From Rhodamnia argentea (taxonomy: Eukaryota; Streptophyta; Magnoliopsida; Myrtales; Myrtaceae), in assembly GCF_020921035.1 (NCBI RefSeq), contig NC_063157.1, forward strand, positions 930,001 to 994,000: DNA of 64,000 nucleotides, in the 5' to 3' direction. Shown here one piece after another: positions 13,401 through 23,480 of this stretch. A program made the position numbers and the translations under genes. Position 1 is the first letter of the stretch; every line of letters starts with the position of its first letter. The notes beneath the pieces were generated by a model. It did no database searches. It was not told the origin of the DNA and saw only the letters and a program-made list of their open reading frames with translations.

Positions 13401-16311
13401 CGTGGTCTTCCCTGAACTAGGAGGACCTAGAAGCAATGTCATCCTACAAAAACAGAACGCAAATCAGAAGCAGGTTGCTCTTCATCATTTGGTTCAAGCC
13501 AAAAAACAATAAAGCAAACTGAACTCGGAAATGCCACTCCCTTTAATTTGGTATGATTTGCTCACCTGCCAGGTTTGATGATCCCACTGACATCTTGCAG
13601 GATAGTCAAGTGTTTCTTCCCACTAGGAAGGATGTGCAGGAGATTCAAGATGCCCTTCAACGGCAAAAGGAAAACAGATATCAAGTAGAAGAATAAGAAG
13701 AAGAAAATACCAGACAAACACACATTTAGAAAATTTGCGCGTCTGCACATAATTAATGGTCAGTCTTCTTGTCTCTGCTAAATGAAAAACACAAAGTCCG
13801 CTGTCATGTTTGAGGTACTAGCCAGTGCTGGCGCTTACATCTGCGATATCGAAAACGAAATTTATGAAACTGGGCAGAGCTCTGCTTCCCACATGAACCT
13901 CTGTCTCCACATTCAAATGCTCGTATCTCACTTCAATTCTAGGAAGATCAATTCCCACTCTGCAACGAAACCCAGATTCACAATAACCAAAATTGGACAA
14001 AAATGTCACTAAAAATTCCATCACCAGTTGAACATATTCTTTTGCAAATATATATATATAGAGGCGCATATAGATAGGAGAGTCTAAGCAAATATTACCA
14101 CTCACAAATGCTTAATTACAACATATAGTCACTTGTATGAATAGTTCCTGTAGTAAACGAAGGAAAATCTTACTTTGGCAATCTTTGGCAATTTCATAAT
14201 GATTGGTACTTTCTAATTTATCGACTTTCGATACAGTTTACCAACTTTTATGTTTTTCTCGTACAAGCACTTTAAATATACGAGTTTAATATGAAATTTA
14301 TCGTCTTTTATTTATGCGAGTTACCGATTTTTCTCCAATTATGTGCCCAACTAGTTTCTATATACCAAATCTTATTTGAGTAAGCTTGTTCTTTCGTTTT
14401 TTTAAGGTACCAACTTTTTCATAATGTTACTAACTTTTATTTGTTTTGCTTACTAATCCGTTAAATTTAACAACCATTTTTAGAAGTTATTATTTTATTT
14501 GGAGTGATTACCATCTTTTATTAGATCAAATTATCAATAATTTTTCAGCTACTAATTCTTTTGTGTGCTTGACAATCTTTTATTTACATTTCTTATCAAC
14601 ACCTTATACCGACTATTACACGACATTACAACATTTGTTTGAGCGAGTTATCACTTTTCTTTGATTGACTTACCAATTATCTTTGAGCTACCAGCTTTCA
14701 TTTGAAGCCCCTTTGATAATTACCAACCTCACTTAGAGTGCTTACCAACTTTTCTCCGATTAAGTTACCAACTAATTTAATTTGTGTTACCGACTCTTGT
14801 TTTTGTTAGTTACCAATATTAAATTGGTGAATTCAAGTTGCTGCCAAGAAATGCAAGTAAAAGTTTGTAAACATAAGAAAAGTTGGCAAATTCTAAAATA
14901 TAAATAAATAACTTAAACAGATTTTTTTTTTTGGGGGGATCAGAACTTAAACAGAGTTAATAACCCAATACTGCGTTGTAATTTTATGGGAGAAAAGTTG
15001 CTGAATCACACTAACTTAGGTTCATAATCTCCACAAAGAGTTAATGAATTCGCAGGACTGCCAACCAAATCAAATAAAAATTGGTAACTCCATAGAAAAG
15101 TCCATAAATTACGGAAAAAAAATTAGCAAGTAATTCAGTTTGACAAAAATTGATAAATCGCTTTAATTAACACCGGCAAAGTTCATATAAGAGCTAGAAC
15201 ATCGGAAGCATTGGCGTTATATGCATATAACAATCAATAAGTGTGTAGATAAATTGCTAGTTTGCAAACTACCATAAAAAGGTTAGTAATTTGAAAATTT
15301 TGATGGCAAGTTACCTACAAGTTATCTAGAAAATAAAGTCTCTGACCAAAATAAAATCTAGAAAATAAAATCACAAGTTGTTTTTTAACTTACAGTTTTT
15401 TGAACCAATACCTATTAAATTTTACCAGCTTATAAGAATTTGCTGAGGAACTCTTTAAGTTTTAAGAGTATAAGAATGTCATAATATGATGGATTTACCG
15501 TTATGATTGACTTATTTCAATTCTTACTAACCATGTGCTACATTTTCATATAATAAACAAGTTATTATCTTAGCTTATAAAAGACTAATCACAACGGGAG
15601 TAGAATTTTCAAATAAGTGGATCCGGTAAAACGAATAGTAAAATCTAAAATTTCATTCACGGTCCATTTATCTAAAGGAAAAATGTTTTCCGGAAGTTGT
15701 TTCCAATTTTCTAGTGTTTGAACGGCGTAAAATTAATTAGTCTATGAAAAATATTGTCCATGAACTGAAAACAACAAGCTTAGATAGGGAGAAAACGACT
15801 TCCTCTTCTGATGAGAAGGAAATCACTTTCTCTCAACTATTTCTCTAAACTACCAAATAAATGAGGATTAAATATTTTTCTTGAAAATGATTTTCATAAA
15901 AGATATTTTCATATACTATAAAATTTGAGTGAAACAAAGACAAGGGATTTTGCAAAAAAAAATTTACCTCTCAATGCGGTTCTTCAGCTTCAACAAGAAG
16001 CTCTCGTTGTCCTCTTCGGCCTCCCTCACCAACCTCTCCAGCAACTTCTTCTTCTCCTGGAAGCCGAGGTTCGGGACGTCGATCTCGTCTGCCCCGCCGC
16101 GTGAGGCGGTCAGAATGCCCTTCCTCAGGCGGTCGAAAGTGGGGAGCCTCTCGAGGGCGGCCCACTTGAGAGCTTCCTCGTCGTCGTCGTCCTCATCGCC
16201 TCGGCGCGAGAGGGACCTCGAGAACACATCGTCCATCCCGCGGTTCCTCCACATCCCGGAGCTGCTCGCACGCAGGCTCCTGCTCGCTCTGTAGACATCT
16301 CCCCCCTCCAT
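7433..16311 (-). CDS. Pleiotropic drug resistance ABC transporter, PDR1/ABCG40-like (complete, 24 exons)
   Basis: Full-size ABCG exporter of the plasma membrane, predicted to pump terpenoids, hormones or other lipophilic compounds with ATP. Exons on the minus strand: 15968-16311, 13839-13959, 13566-13654, 13359-13443, 13073-13232, 12895-12971, 12659-12712, 12482-12572, 12091-12392, 11705-11986, 11314-11630, 11048-11208, 10852-10955, 10593-10755, 10399-10515, 10119-10252, 9664-9996, 9142-9432, 8972-9055, 8751-8884, 8412-8639, 8158-8329, 7810-8064, 7433-7693. Together they give 4359 bp, 1452 residues, all GT-AG borders and no stop. NBD1 has Walker [10 protein letters not shown] (191-199), signature ISGGQ (330-334) and FFMDE (351-355). 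NBD2 has GVSGAGKTT (899-907), LSTEQ (1006-1010) and IIFMDE (1026-1031). The protein ends LNFQRR, usual for the family. Membrane domains lie at roughly 520-760 and 1170-1440. The start is ATG 16311; the codon before it is TTG. The closest remembered relatives are NtPDR1-like proteins; the substrate cannot be read from sequence. Confidence 0.96.
14170..15330. repeat. Large fold-back of degenerate TTACCAACTTTT repeats in ABCG intron 1
   Basis: From about 14170 to 14820 the + strand is dominated by TTACCAACTTTT-like units. From about 14830 to 15330 the inverse (AAGTTGGCAAATT, AATTGGTAACTCC) dominates, with a centre near TACCAATATTAAATTGGTGA at about 14811. The whole is a worn palindrome about 1.15 kb long made of short tandem units. 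It fills most of intron 1 (13960-15967). One arm is conserved in intron 1 of the left ABCG copy at 1-390. Confidence 0.65.
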
Positions 16312-16455
16312 CAATGAACCGAAGAAGAGACGATGATCGATGGATGGGTCTCCGGTAGGACTTCTTTTATGTACGTATCAAGAGTGGGTTTTTAGAGAGA
16401 GAGAGAGAGAGATTACAGTTTTAGGCCCACAATTGGCGGCTTTTGACGTATCAAC

Positions 16456-16779
16456 TCAAGGGCAAAATTGTCCAAAAATCTTAAACCTATACATTTTTGC
16501 CAATTGAGTCCTACACATTTTTAATTTTACCAATTGAGTCCTAAATCTTTTTCACATTTTTTCAATCGAGTCCATTTAAGCAATTTTGACAAAAAATTGC
16601 TAATGTGAACACCTACCATCCTACGTGGCACGGCCAACATTGACGTGGATAATTTTTTATTATATTTTAATACTTTCCAAAAGTAAAAAAGTTTAAAACT
16701 TAATTGGAAAAATTTAAATATTTATGATTGAATTGACAAAATTGCAGTAGATTTAGGACTTTTTTGAAAATTTTCCCTC
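16456..16779. mobile_element. Fold-back TIR element, family A, with an empty site in the paralogous region
   Basis: The element begins AGGGCAAAATTGTCCAAAAA and ends TTTTTTGAAAATTTTCCCT, imperfect inverses. Arms carry CCTAAATC/CCTAAACC units and the centre has CCTACGTGGCACGG. The flanks join to a continuous sequence at about 1215-1240 in the left copy (GTATCAGCTCAAC), which has no insertion. Here CAACTCA precedes and CAGCTCA follows, compatible with a 7-bp or longer diverged target duplication. It lies about 150-470 bp upstream of the transporter start codon, so it may alter its promoter. Confidence 0.75.
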
Positions 16780-17544
16780 AGCTCACCAGGAGTGAATGCA
16801 GTTGCATCCGGCATTCCAGGTTGATGATGAAGGGAAACAACGAACAAGAAATCGGCAGGAATTAGCGGGAGCATGCTATGATCGGCTTACTAAATTCAAG
16901 CTGTGGATTGTCGACGAACATGTGGTAAAAAGTAGTTCTCTGACGTCGTCTAGTCTGAAGTCGACTGCTGTCAATTGTCGGACCATCCTCTCTTTTTTTA
17001 TTTGTCTTTATTCACCATTTGTTTCGCGAAAACAAAATGAAAGATTTAGAAAAAAACGAAGCCGAGGACTGTGTAGCTCCGCAGAGGATACAGTGTTAGG
17101 TTTTGTTTTAGGGTGGCTGTGAATTTCCCCTTTCACCTGTTTTTTCTTCCATTAGTACTGCAAATTAGATTACTGGACTATTGTTTATCATATAGCACTT
17201 AACGATAATAGTAGAAGCGGTGAACAGGATGCTTGCTTTGCTAAACTATTGTGTGATCAAATGCAATAATTGATTAATCTTTTGACTTACTGAAAGATCC
17301 AATGATAAGGTCATGTTGGACCTCCTCTTTCATTGTAATAATTTCAGTTTCTAAACTTCAATAACTTGGTCGAATGTCTCTTCCTTTCTCTAGTGGCTTT
17401 TCATGAGCTTTGGCTTCTCAGGCTTCAAAGAGACTACTACTACTCCTGATTCTGATTTTTAATAAGTACCAAATAGTGCTAAGAAAGTAGAAAATAATGG
17501 ATAAAACCCTTGTAATTGCAACAACATCTCTCTCTTTTTTTCTT

Positions 17545-17957
17545 GGGATAGTGACACAAATAGTCTCTAAACTTTGACCTAATGTACTATGTGATCTCTG
17601 AACTTTTGACTTGATCGGTATAGTCCATGAACTTTATCTTAATGTGCAATGTAGTTCCTGAACTTTCTATTTGATCAATGTGGTCCCCAAACTTTTGGAA
17701 CATGTTCAACTTAATCCCCGAACTATAGAAAGACACTTCCCTCCATTAATTCAAGTTCAAGGACGAAATTGGACATTTTTTTATAGTTCTAAGATTAAGT
17801 TGAACATGTTCCAAAAGATCGGAGACAACAGTGAACAAATTGAAAGTTCAGAGACCACATTGCACATTTGGCTAAAGTTCAGAGACTATATTGGTCAAGT
17901 CAAAAGTTCAGGGACAACATTAGATCAAAATTTAAGGATCATTTGTGTCATTTTCCC
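17545..17957. mobile_element. Fold-back MULE-like element with 9-bp target duplication, family B
   Basis: Inverted arms of about 190 bp run from GGGATAGTGACACAAAT to the complement of ATTTGTGTCATTTTCCC. The arms are built of units such as TCTCTGAACTTTTGACTTG and are separated by a short loop near 17755. TTTTTTCTT is present on both sides (17536-17544 and 17958-17966); because it is low complexity the duplication is suggestive, not proof. A damaged relative lies at 19205-19510. No coding potential. Confidence 0.7.
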
Positions 17958-18147
17958 TTTTTTCTTTGGTTATTTTTTTTTATGGATGGTCAAAAGCAAT
18001 TTTTGACTCACAACACATTATCTTCTTCTTTTTCAGTGAAAGTAAGCCGAAGAGAAATGATCACTCAGTGGGAGCTAAGGTCATGCATTGATTCACCTTT
18101 ATAAGCACTCGGAAAGATCAAACTTGAGATTATTACAGCAAGTTGGA

Positions 18148-18817
18148 GAAATTATCAAAAGGTCCTAAACATATTATACTTGTGTCAATATTGTCCTGAA
18201 CCGTTAAATTTAAGCAAAAGTCCTAAACCTATTGCTCTTTTTCAAATTTAGTCATAAACCTTTCAATTGTGTCAATTTAGTACTAAACATTTTGACAATT
18301 TATCAATTTAATAATAAACATTTTGACAATTTGTCAATTTAGTCATTCGAACAATTTTGTCCGCAAATTGCTAACATGGCGATCTAGTTAGTGCCGACGT
18401 CCTATGTGACACGGCCGGCTTTGACGGGATAATTTCTTAACTTTTTTATTTTTTTAATTTTTCTGGTTTTTTATTTTTTATAATATTCCATTTTCTTTCC
18501 TTTTTTAGTTTTTTGTAGCCCTCGCCGACCGATCCTCACTTGGTCCGGGCAAGGATGTCGGTGCCCTCGCCGGCCATAGGCGAGGGTGAGTGCCGCCGGC
18601 CCCTTGGGTAAGGAAAAAAAAAAGTATCTACATCGGCGTTGGCCATACCACTTAGAATGGTTGGTCCTAACTAGATCGTCACATCAGCAATTTTCAGTCA
18701 AAATTACTTGGAACGACTAAATTTGTAAATCGTTAACAAATTTAGGACTCTATGGAAAAGTTTAGGACGGTATTGGCACAATTACAATAAATTTTAGATA
18801 TTTTTGATAATTTTCCC
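18148..18817. mobile_element. Fold-back TIR element, family A, long copy with GC-rich core
   Basis: The ends are GAGAAATTATCAAAAGGTCC on the left and TTTTTGATAATTTTCCCC on the right. Arms contain CCTAAACCTATTG and its inverse, and the core at 18510-18610 is GC-rich (CTCGCCGGCCATAGGCGAGG). It has the same architecture as the other family A copies. No ORF or target duplication was recognised. Confidence 0.65.
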
Positions 18818-19204
18818 CATATTTTGTATAGCTTCCAGAGTTCGAAACTGTTCGTACTCAAGCCTAGCCATAATGTCTTTTACATATAGCATGTCTAGAC
18901 TTCAAATTATCCTCCTGGTTTTTGGTTAATATAGGACGTTGATTGAGGAGGGTGGCTAGGTTGCGAGCATAGTCCCCGCCACTTCCAGTCACTCTAGTAT
19001 GTAGTTATTGCATGGACGCAGAAATAGGGTGGCTAAACACAAAAATAGGTGGATGCGGGTACACATGTAGCTTAAGTTTCAACTCGACAATTCGCCCGCC
19101 GGGACAATTGAATCTTGTCGAAGAGCTTTGCTAATCGATCCTTCGAATCGATGCCAATACTGTTCTCTAGGTTAGTATATACAATTTTTTTTTTTCACTT
19201 AGGA

Positions 19205-19510
19205 AAAATGGAACAAACGATCTCCGAACTTTCGCCCAACGTGTGATGTGGTTTCTAAATTTTTAATTTGTTCAATGCAATGCCTGAATTTTAACCAAAT
19301 GTGCAATGTCGTCTCTTGTTTGATGTACTCCATGAACTTTCGGTACATAATCAATTTAATCCCTAGAATATATGAAAATGTTCAATGTGTTCCTCAAACT
19401 TGAACTAATGGAATGACAATATTGATTATTTTTATATAGTTCATGGAGTACACATTGAACATGTACCAAAAGTCCGGGGAGTACGATGAATAAATTAAAA
19501 GTTCATGGAC
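19205..19510. mobile_element. Damaged family B fold-back
   Basis: Inverted arms carry CTCCATGAACTTTCGGTACAT and its inverse ATGTACCAAAAGTCCGGGGAG, in the style of 17545-17957. Ends are not clean and no target duplication is visible. Confidence 0.5.
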
Positions 19511-20275
19511 CACATTACATGTTGCGGCGTCTTCCTTTCCGGATAGAGGTGATATGGAGCGGCCCCGTTCAGGCTGAGCCCAAACGTCAGAGTTGACGTG
19601 TTATTTAGGCCAGCCCATAATTCAAAAAGGTGCTTGAATTTATGGGTTAGGCCGGGCCTTTCAATATAGAAGCCTAAAGACTGTTGCCCAAGTCCGTTCA
19701 TTTGTCCTTCAGCCATTTATTTTCTTTTTCGATATCAATCTTTCCTTGTCTTTCAAACTCGAGAAAATCTTAATAAATAGGCTTCATTTATTTCGTAAAA
19801 AATAATAATTTAAAAAATATTTATCTATAAATCCCTTACATAGCATGAAGTAATTAGTAAATAAAAAATACTTTTGTTATCTGCAATAATTTATATCTAA
19901 ATAATCACATGGAAGAAAAAAATATTTTTCGTTCATTTATTTTGTTAAATGATATAAGCGATCTTTTTTTTTATAAAAAAATATTTTTAAATATTTCATT
20001 TTTCGTGAAACAAACGTATTGAGTTCTTGTGATTAGTTATTGGATATGATGTGTTTATTTTTCAATCACGTTGTTGATGTTTTCCATGAGAAAGAATGCA
20101 CGATTTCCAATAATGTCAAATATTTTGCGTCTTTCACAAAAAATAAATAAAATAAAATAAAATAGGTCGAAATGACAGTGAAATTAGTCATTTCGACATT
20201 CTCTAAGTCAAAAAATATCAGAGCTTACATGATGGCCTTGTTCTTTGTTTGTTTGTCCTTTTTTTTTTTGGTTGG

Positions 20276-20306
<31 letters not shown>

Positions 20307-20307
<1 letters not shown>

Positions 20308-20351
20308 GTGGTGGAGGGGGAGGGAGGGGAGGGAGGGACAGGAGGGAGGTT
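20307..20351 (+). other. G-quadruplex-forming G-rich tract beside poly-T and (GT)n
   Basis: Poly-T (about 20260-20294) passes into a (GT) run and then at least five close runs of three or more G, including GGGGGAGGGAGGGGAGGGAG. Units 2 and 3 lack this insertion at the same place. The ORFs crossing it on both strands are composition artefacts. Confidence 0.7.
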
Positions 20352-20769
20352 GAAACCTATATTAGTTGAGGAACACCATAAAGACAAGAGGGGCATATCT
20401 CACTAAACGATGACACTACATATAACAAGCGGCAAAACGAAAGTAAACATCATAAACCTGATTTTTGAAGCTATATATGAGAGAAATATGGAGATTCTGA
20501 ATAAGGGTTTTGTTTATATCGGGATTTCTATTGGTAATTTTAGTTTTGTGCTTTACGACTTTACTAAATTATTTTGGAAAATATAAATGTATAAACATTG
20601 GGAACTTTATATTCACAAATCGTTTTATCAATTCTGACAGGCCAATTTGGGCTTTCCCGGCTTCTCAATCTGCCCTCCTTCCTTCTAGTTCTAGTAGTAT
20701 CGCTACGGTTGTTCCCTGACGCCTCTCTCGTTTCCGTTCTCTCGAACCAAACGAAGTGTTAACCAAAAA

Positions 20770-20898
20770 ATGGAGACCCCCGCGAAGCTTTGCTTGCTAG
20801 CTTCAAGATCCTCACCGGGGGTATGGAGAAATCTCAAGAGCGGCCCCATCGGCGACATGGTCCGGAGGATCCTGTCGCTGGGTGGGGTTTTTGCTTAA
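20770..20898 (+). CDS. Small ORF (42 codons) in unit 1, unrecognised; possible lone first exon
   Basis: The ORF opens METPAKLCLLASRSSP and continues VWRNLKSGPIGDM to a TAA. It is rich in Arg/Lys/Ser and poor in acidic residues near the start, as in organelle-targeted N termini, but no family is recognised. The leader before it (20640-20769) is pyrimidine-rich and strongly conserved between units. Possible donors GG/GTGGGG or GGG/GTTTTT follow codon 37, so it could be exon 1 of a longer transcript, perhaps spliced to the downstream membrane-protein exon; that is inference. Unit 2 carries a 2-bp insertion in the C run (7 C instead of 5) that ends it after 10 codons. Unit 3 has ACG in place of the ATG. 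Confidence 0.35.
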   Translation: METPAKLCLLASRSSPGVWRNLKSGPIGDMVRRILSLGGVFA

Positions 20899-21618
20899 GC
20901 TTGTCTGCCCGTGTTTGGCCCCCGCCGCGGACAGCTCACTCCTCTTCTGTGTATTTACACCACATCTTAGCGTGTATTTACAGCTTCGATGTTTTTGCCC
21001 GCGGTGTCTCTCTGTCTTCATGTATTAATTTTCGTAATCCCAAGTTCGGTTTGGTTTTGTTTCTTAACACTTATCATATGAACCATCTCGATCTTCAAGA
21101 AAACTATATGACTTGTTCTCCTGTTTATCTTTCTTCTCGGAACTTCCTATTGCCCGGTACAAATCCTTTTTTTTTTTTGGGTAAAGTAAGATAGTCCGGT
21201 ACAAATCTTTATTTCTAGCTTTACGAAATTTAGTGCTAAATTGCCATGCAAAGCCGGAGTGTTACAAAGTTAACAGAGAATATTAGAAATAGTACTAAAT
21301 CAAATCACATTTTACAATTTTAACTCTTAAATTTTTGCTGGCCAAAACCCTTTAAACTTGATTACGGGGAAAACTATAAAAAAAAAAACATCATAAATCT
21401 ATTACACTTGTGCTGATTCAATCCTAAACCTTTCAATTTGGCCAGTTCAATCTTTATTCAATTTGGTTATGAATAAGGAATCCTCAAATGAATTCCCATT
21501 TCGAGTAATAACATCCTTTAGAATAAGAATTTTTTTGCTACATTTGGATGACAAAATATTATGACCTTTTTAAAGAGCACTTCTCGTCAATGACGAAGGG
21601 CACAGATTGCTGGTGACC

Positions 21619-22016
21619 GACAATAGTGGTGTGTATCGGTCCCTATCCAATCCGGGAATAGGACTAAACTGAATGATTCTTGGTGATTCTCGGTTTCAAA
21701 TTTTGGGATTGGGAATAACATTCCGATAGGAATTGTATCGATTGAACTTAACTGGATAGAACAGGCAGAACCATCCCGGTGTATGCGTTTTTGTTTAGCG
21801 GAAACCATAAAAAAAAAATTGAAGACAAAGCATTAACCGAGTAGTATGTTTCGGGTTTCTCGTGAGTTTGTTTCATACCTTTTTTTTATGTTTTATAGTA
21901 GAAACCATAAAATAAAAATAACACAGCTAGTTCCAAGAGCAGTTCCAGATTTCACAGACTGAGAATCGACAATGTCTAGTCCAGTTCTCAATTAACCGAT
22001 CACTCTACTCGACTAT
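21619..22016. mobile_element. Fold-back element, family C, unit 1 copy
   Basis: The left end GGTGTGTATCGGTCC and the right-end complement GTGATCGGTTAATTG are imperfect inverses. Arms carry GGTTC/GAACC units, and the A/T-rich centre contains GAAGACAAAGCATTAAC. The same element lies at the same place in units 2 and 3, so it was present before the triplication. Confidence 0.55.
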
Positions 22017-22835
22017 TTACGGATGCAGCCAATAGAGTAGTGCTTTTGATAGTTTTGTGGTTATACAAATGTGTATACATAATTGCAGTAATAACTAAAA
22101 GGTAGATAATTAGATAGGTGCAAACCTAATAAAAAAATTTGTTGATTGTAATTTTGTTAACATATGATGTTGATCGCGTCGGTTAAATCGTGTTTTTAGT
22201 GCGCTTGTTTAGAATATGTTTGCATATTTTAACCTGAGAACACAATTGTTAATTGTGAACAACGTTGTGACCCATATCAATTAGAACATGTGATTTTTAT
22301 TTTTTATTTTTTTTGTATTTTGGTTGTTTATTATGCATAATTGATATTGTTACCTCACCAGTCCAGAATTTAGGTCACTAGAGAGTGCTTCTAAAGCGAC
22401 TTGATTTAAGTGACAAGAACGATGAGCTATTTGAATGCACAAAAATTTCGTTATTAACTTCAAATCCAACATTGTAAGTTTTTTTTTTTTTCAAATTTTT
22501 GAAACTTCATAGATATTTCTAAGGACATTAACAATATCTGTATTATTTTTCTAGTGATAATGTTTATCTACTTGAGATTACCTGCTCAAGAATTATCTGC
22601 TGCTTTCTCTTTCTTCATATTCAAGGAATCCCATACAGATCCGAAGCCAGAATCCCGGGTAAACTGCAACCGCCACATAACCCCCCAATCGTCTGCCATG
22701 ATTCTAGACCGTCCGTTCAAAGCGTCTGCTTCTCCTCCCATTAACCCTTGTCACCATCGCCCTTCTTCATCGTTCATCGCCCTTCTTCATCGTTCACTTC
22801 CCTATCTCAGGTTCTGCACGGAGAGCTCCACGACG

Positions 22836-23312
22836 ATGGAGCGTGAAGCCCTCGAGGAAAGCACCGGCTGGCTCAAACGGAGAATGACGGAGCTTGACCG
22901 CAGCATCGACGGTGTCATGATCCGCTCTTGCCTCAGTCTGATGTTCCAGTTTTTCGCCCAGGGCCTTATGCTGGGCGTCTCTAGGTGGCAATCCATGACC
23001 TGCGACCTCGTGCGGATGCCCCTCTCGGTGTCCCTCGCCATCTTCGCCATCACCAGCTTTGTCCTTTACGACAACCTGCAGGTCCTGTGGAGGTACTGCG
23101 CTGAGATGGAGCACGTCAGGGAGGAGCTGAGCGAGAACCGTCGGAGGCTGCTCGAGCTCGGTATGGACCACGACGCCTACTTGGCGAAGATCGCCGCCAC
23201 TGGGGCATGGGTGGATCCTCCAACAACCGCAGCATACCGTGTGTTGTTGTTTTTCGTGTTCATGTCTGTCTTTGTCATGTATGCGATATACACCGGCGGT
23301 TGTGGTCTTTGA
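22836..23312 (+). CDS. Small membrane protein of unknown family, tandem copy 1
   Basis: An intronless 158-residue ORF from ATG 22836 (MEREALEES) to TGA. The function is not recognised. Residues 1-31 are charged and helical; 32-48 are fairly hydrophobic; 61-78 (PLSVSLAIFAITSFVLY) and about 134-151 (LLFFVFMSVFVMYAIY) are likely membrane spans. Between them lies a charged, coiled-coil-like helix (82-109) ending RRLLELGMDHDAYL. The C terminus is YTGGCGL. Three paralogues share SMTCD, the ELGMDHDA block and IYTGGC, which supports translation of this frame. The ORF is open further upstream, but that part is not conserved. A conserved TATCTCAG/GTTCTGCAC junction 30 bp before the ATG resembles a splice acceptor, so a 5'-UTR intron is possible. 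It looks plant- or lineage-specific. Confidence 0.75.
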   Translation: MEREALEESTGWLKRRMTELDRSIDGVMIRSCLSLMFQFFAQGLMLGVSRWQSMTCDLVRMPLSVSLAIFAITSFVLYDNLQVLWRYCAEMEHVREELSENRRRLLELGMDHDAYLAKIAATGAWVDPPTTAAYRVLLFFVFMSVFVMYAIYTGGCGL

Positions 23313-23480
23313 GGTCGTGTTTTTTCCGGTACTTTCATGTTGGGATTAGTTGCTCAATGTGTTTTTATCTATGAATAGGTTTTTGGTTCACACGTGCATA
23401 CTTGCCAAAAAGCGATGGCGAATTTGATTTATTATTAGGAATTTTGAATTTCGAGATTTGTTTTAAATATTTAATAACTT

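Larger units (their letters stand above)
16312..20240. repeat. Upstream half of the ABCG tandem duplication
   Basis: This DNA is collinear with 1048-3930 in interrupted blocks. The cover includes the promoter-proximal CACAATTGGCGGCTTT, the GTGGGAGCTAAGG block near 18068, GCTTTGCTAATCGATCC near 19125 and block R1 at 20040-20240. It is longer than its counterpart because inverted-repeat elements were inserted at 16456, 17545 and 18148. A TATA-like CATAAAAG for the ABCG gene is readable on the minus strand at about 16365-16372. The stretches 16780-17544 and 18818-19204 contain nothing else that I recognise. Confidence 0.55.
19710..23480. repeat. Tandem segmental unit 1
   Basis: This is the first of three collinear units. 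The order is a TTTATTTTCTTTTT(C/T)GAT block, R1, a 5' gene-like block at 20380-20900, a fold-back element at 21619-22016, an AT-rich stretch and the small membrane-protein gene. Unit 2 (25370-29060) and unit 3 (29520-34060) repeat this order. By eye the 20450-20900 block differs from unit 2 at only about 4 % of sites. The spacing to unit 2 is about 5.4 kb. Confidence 0.8.

Noticed and set aside
20172..20396. ORFs across the poly-T/G-rich tract
   Set aside because: Phe/Gly or Pro/Lys homopolymers caused by base composition; absent from units 2 and 3.
22794..23171. Long minus-strand ORFs opposite the membrane-protein genes (also 28286-28663 and 33518-33886)
   Set aside because: They are conserved only because they lie opposite the real genes; they are His/Glu/Gln-rich readings of GC-rich antisense codons, and the + strand products have the membrane pattern.
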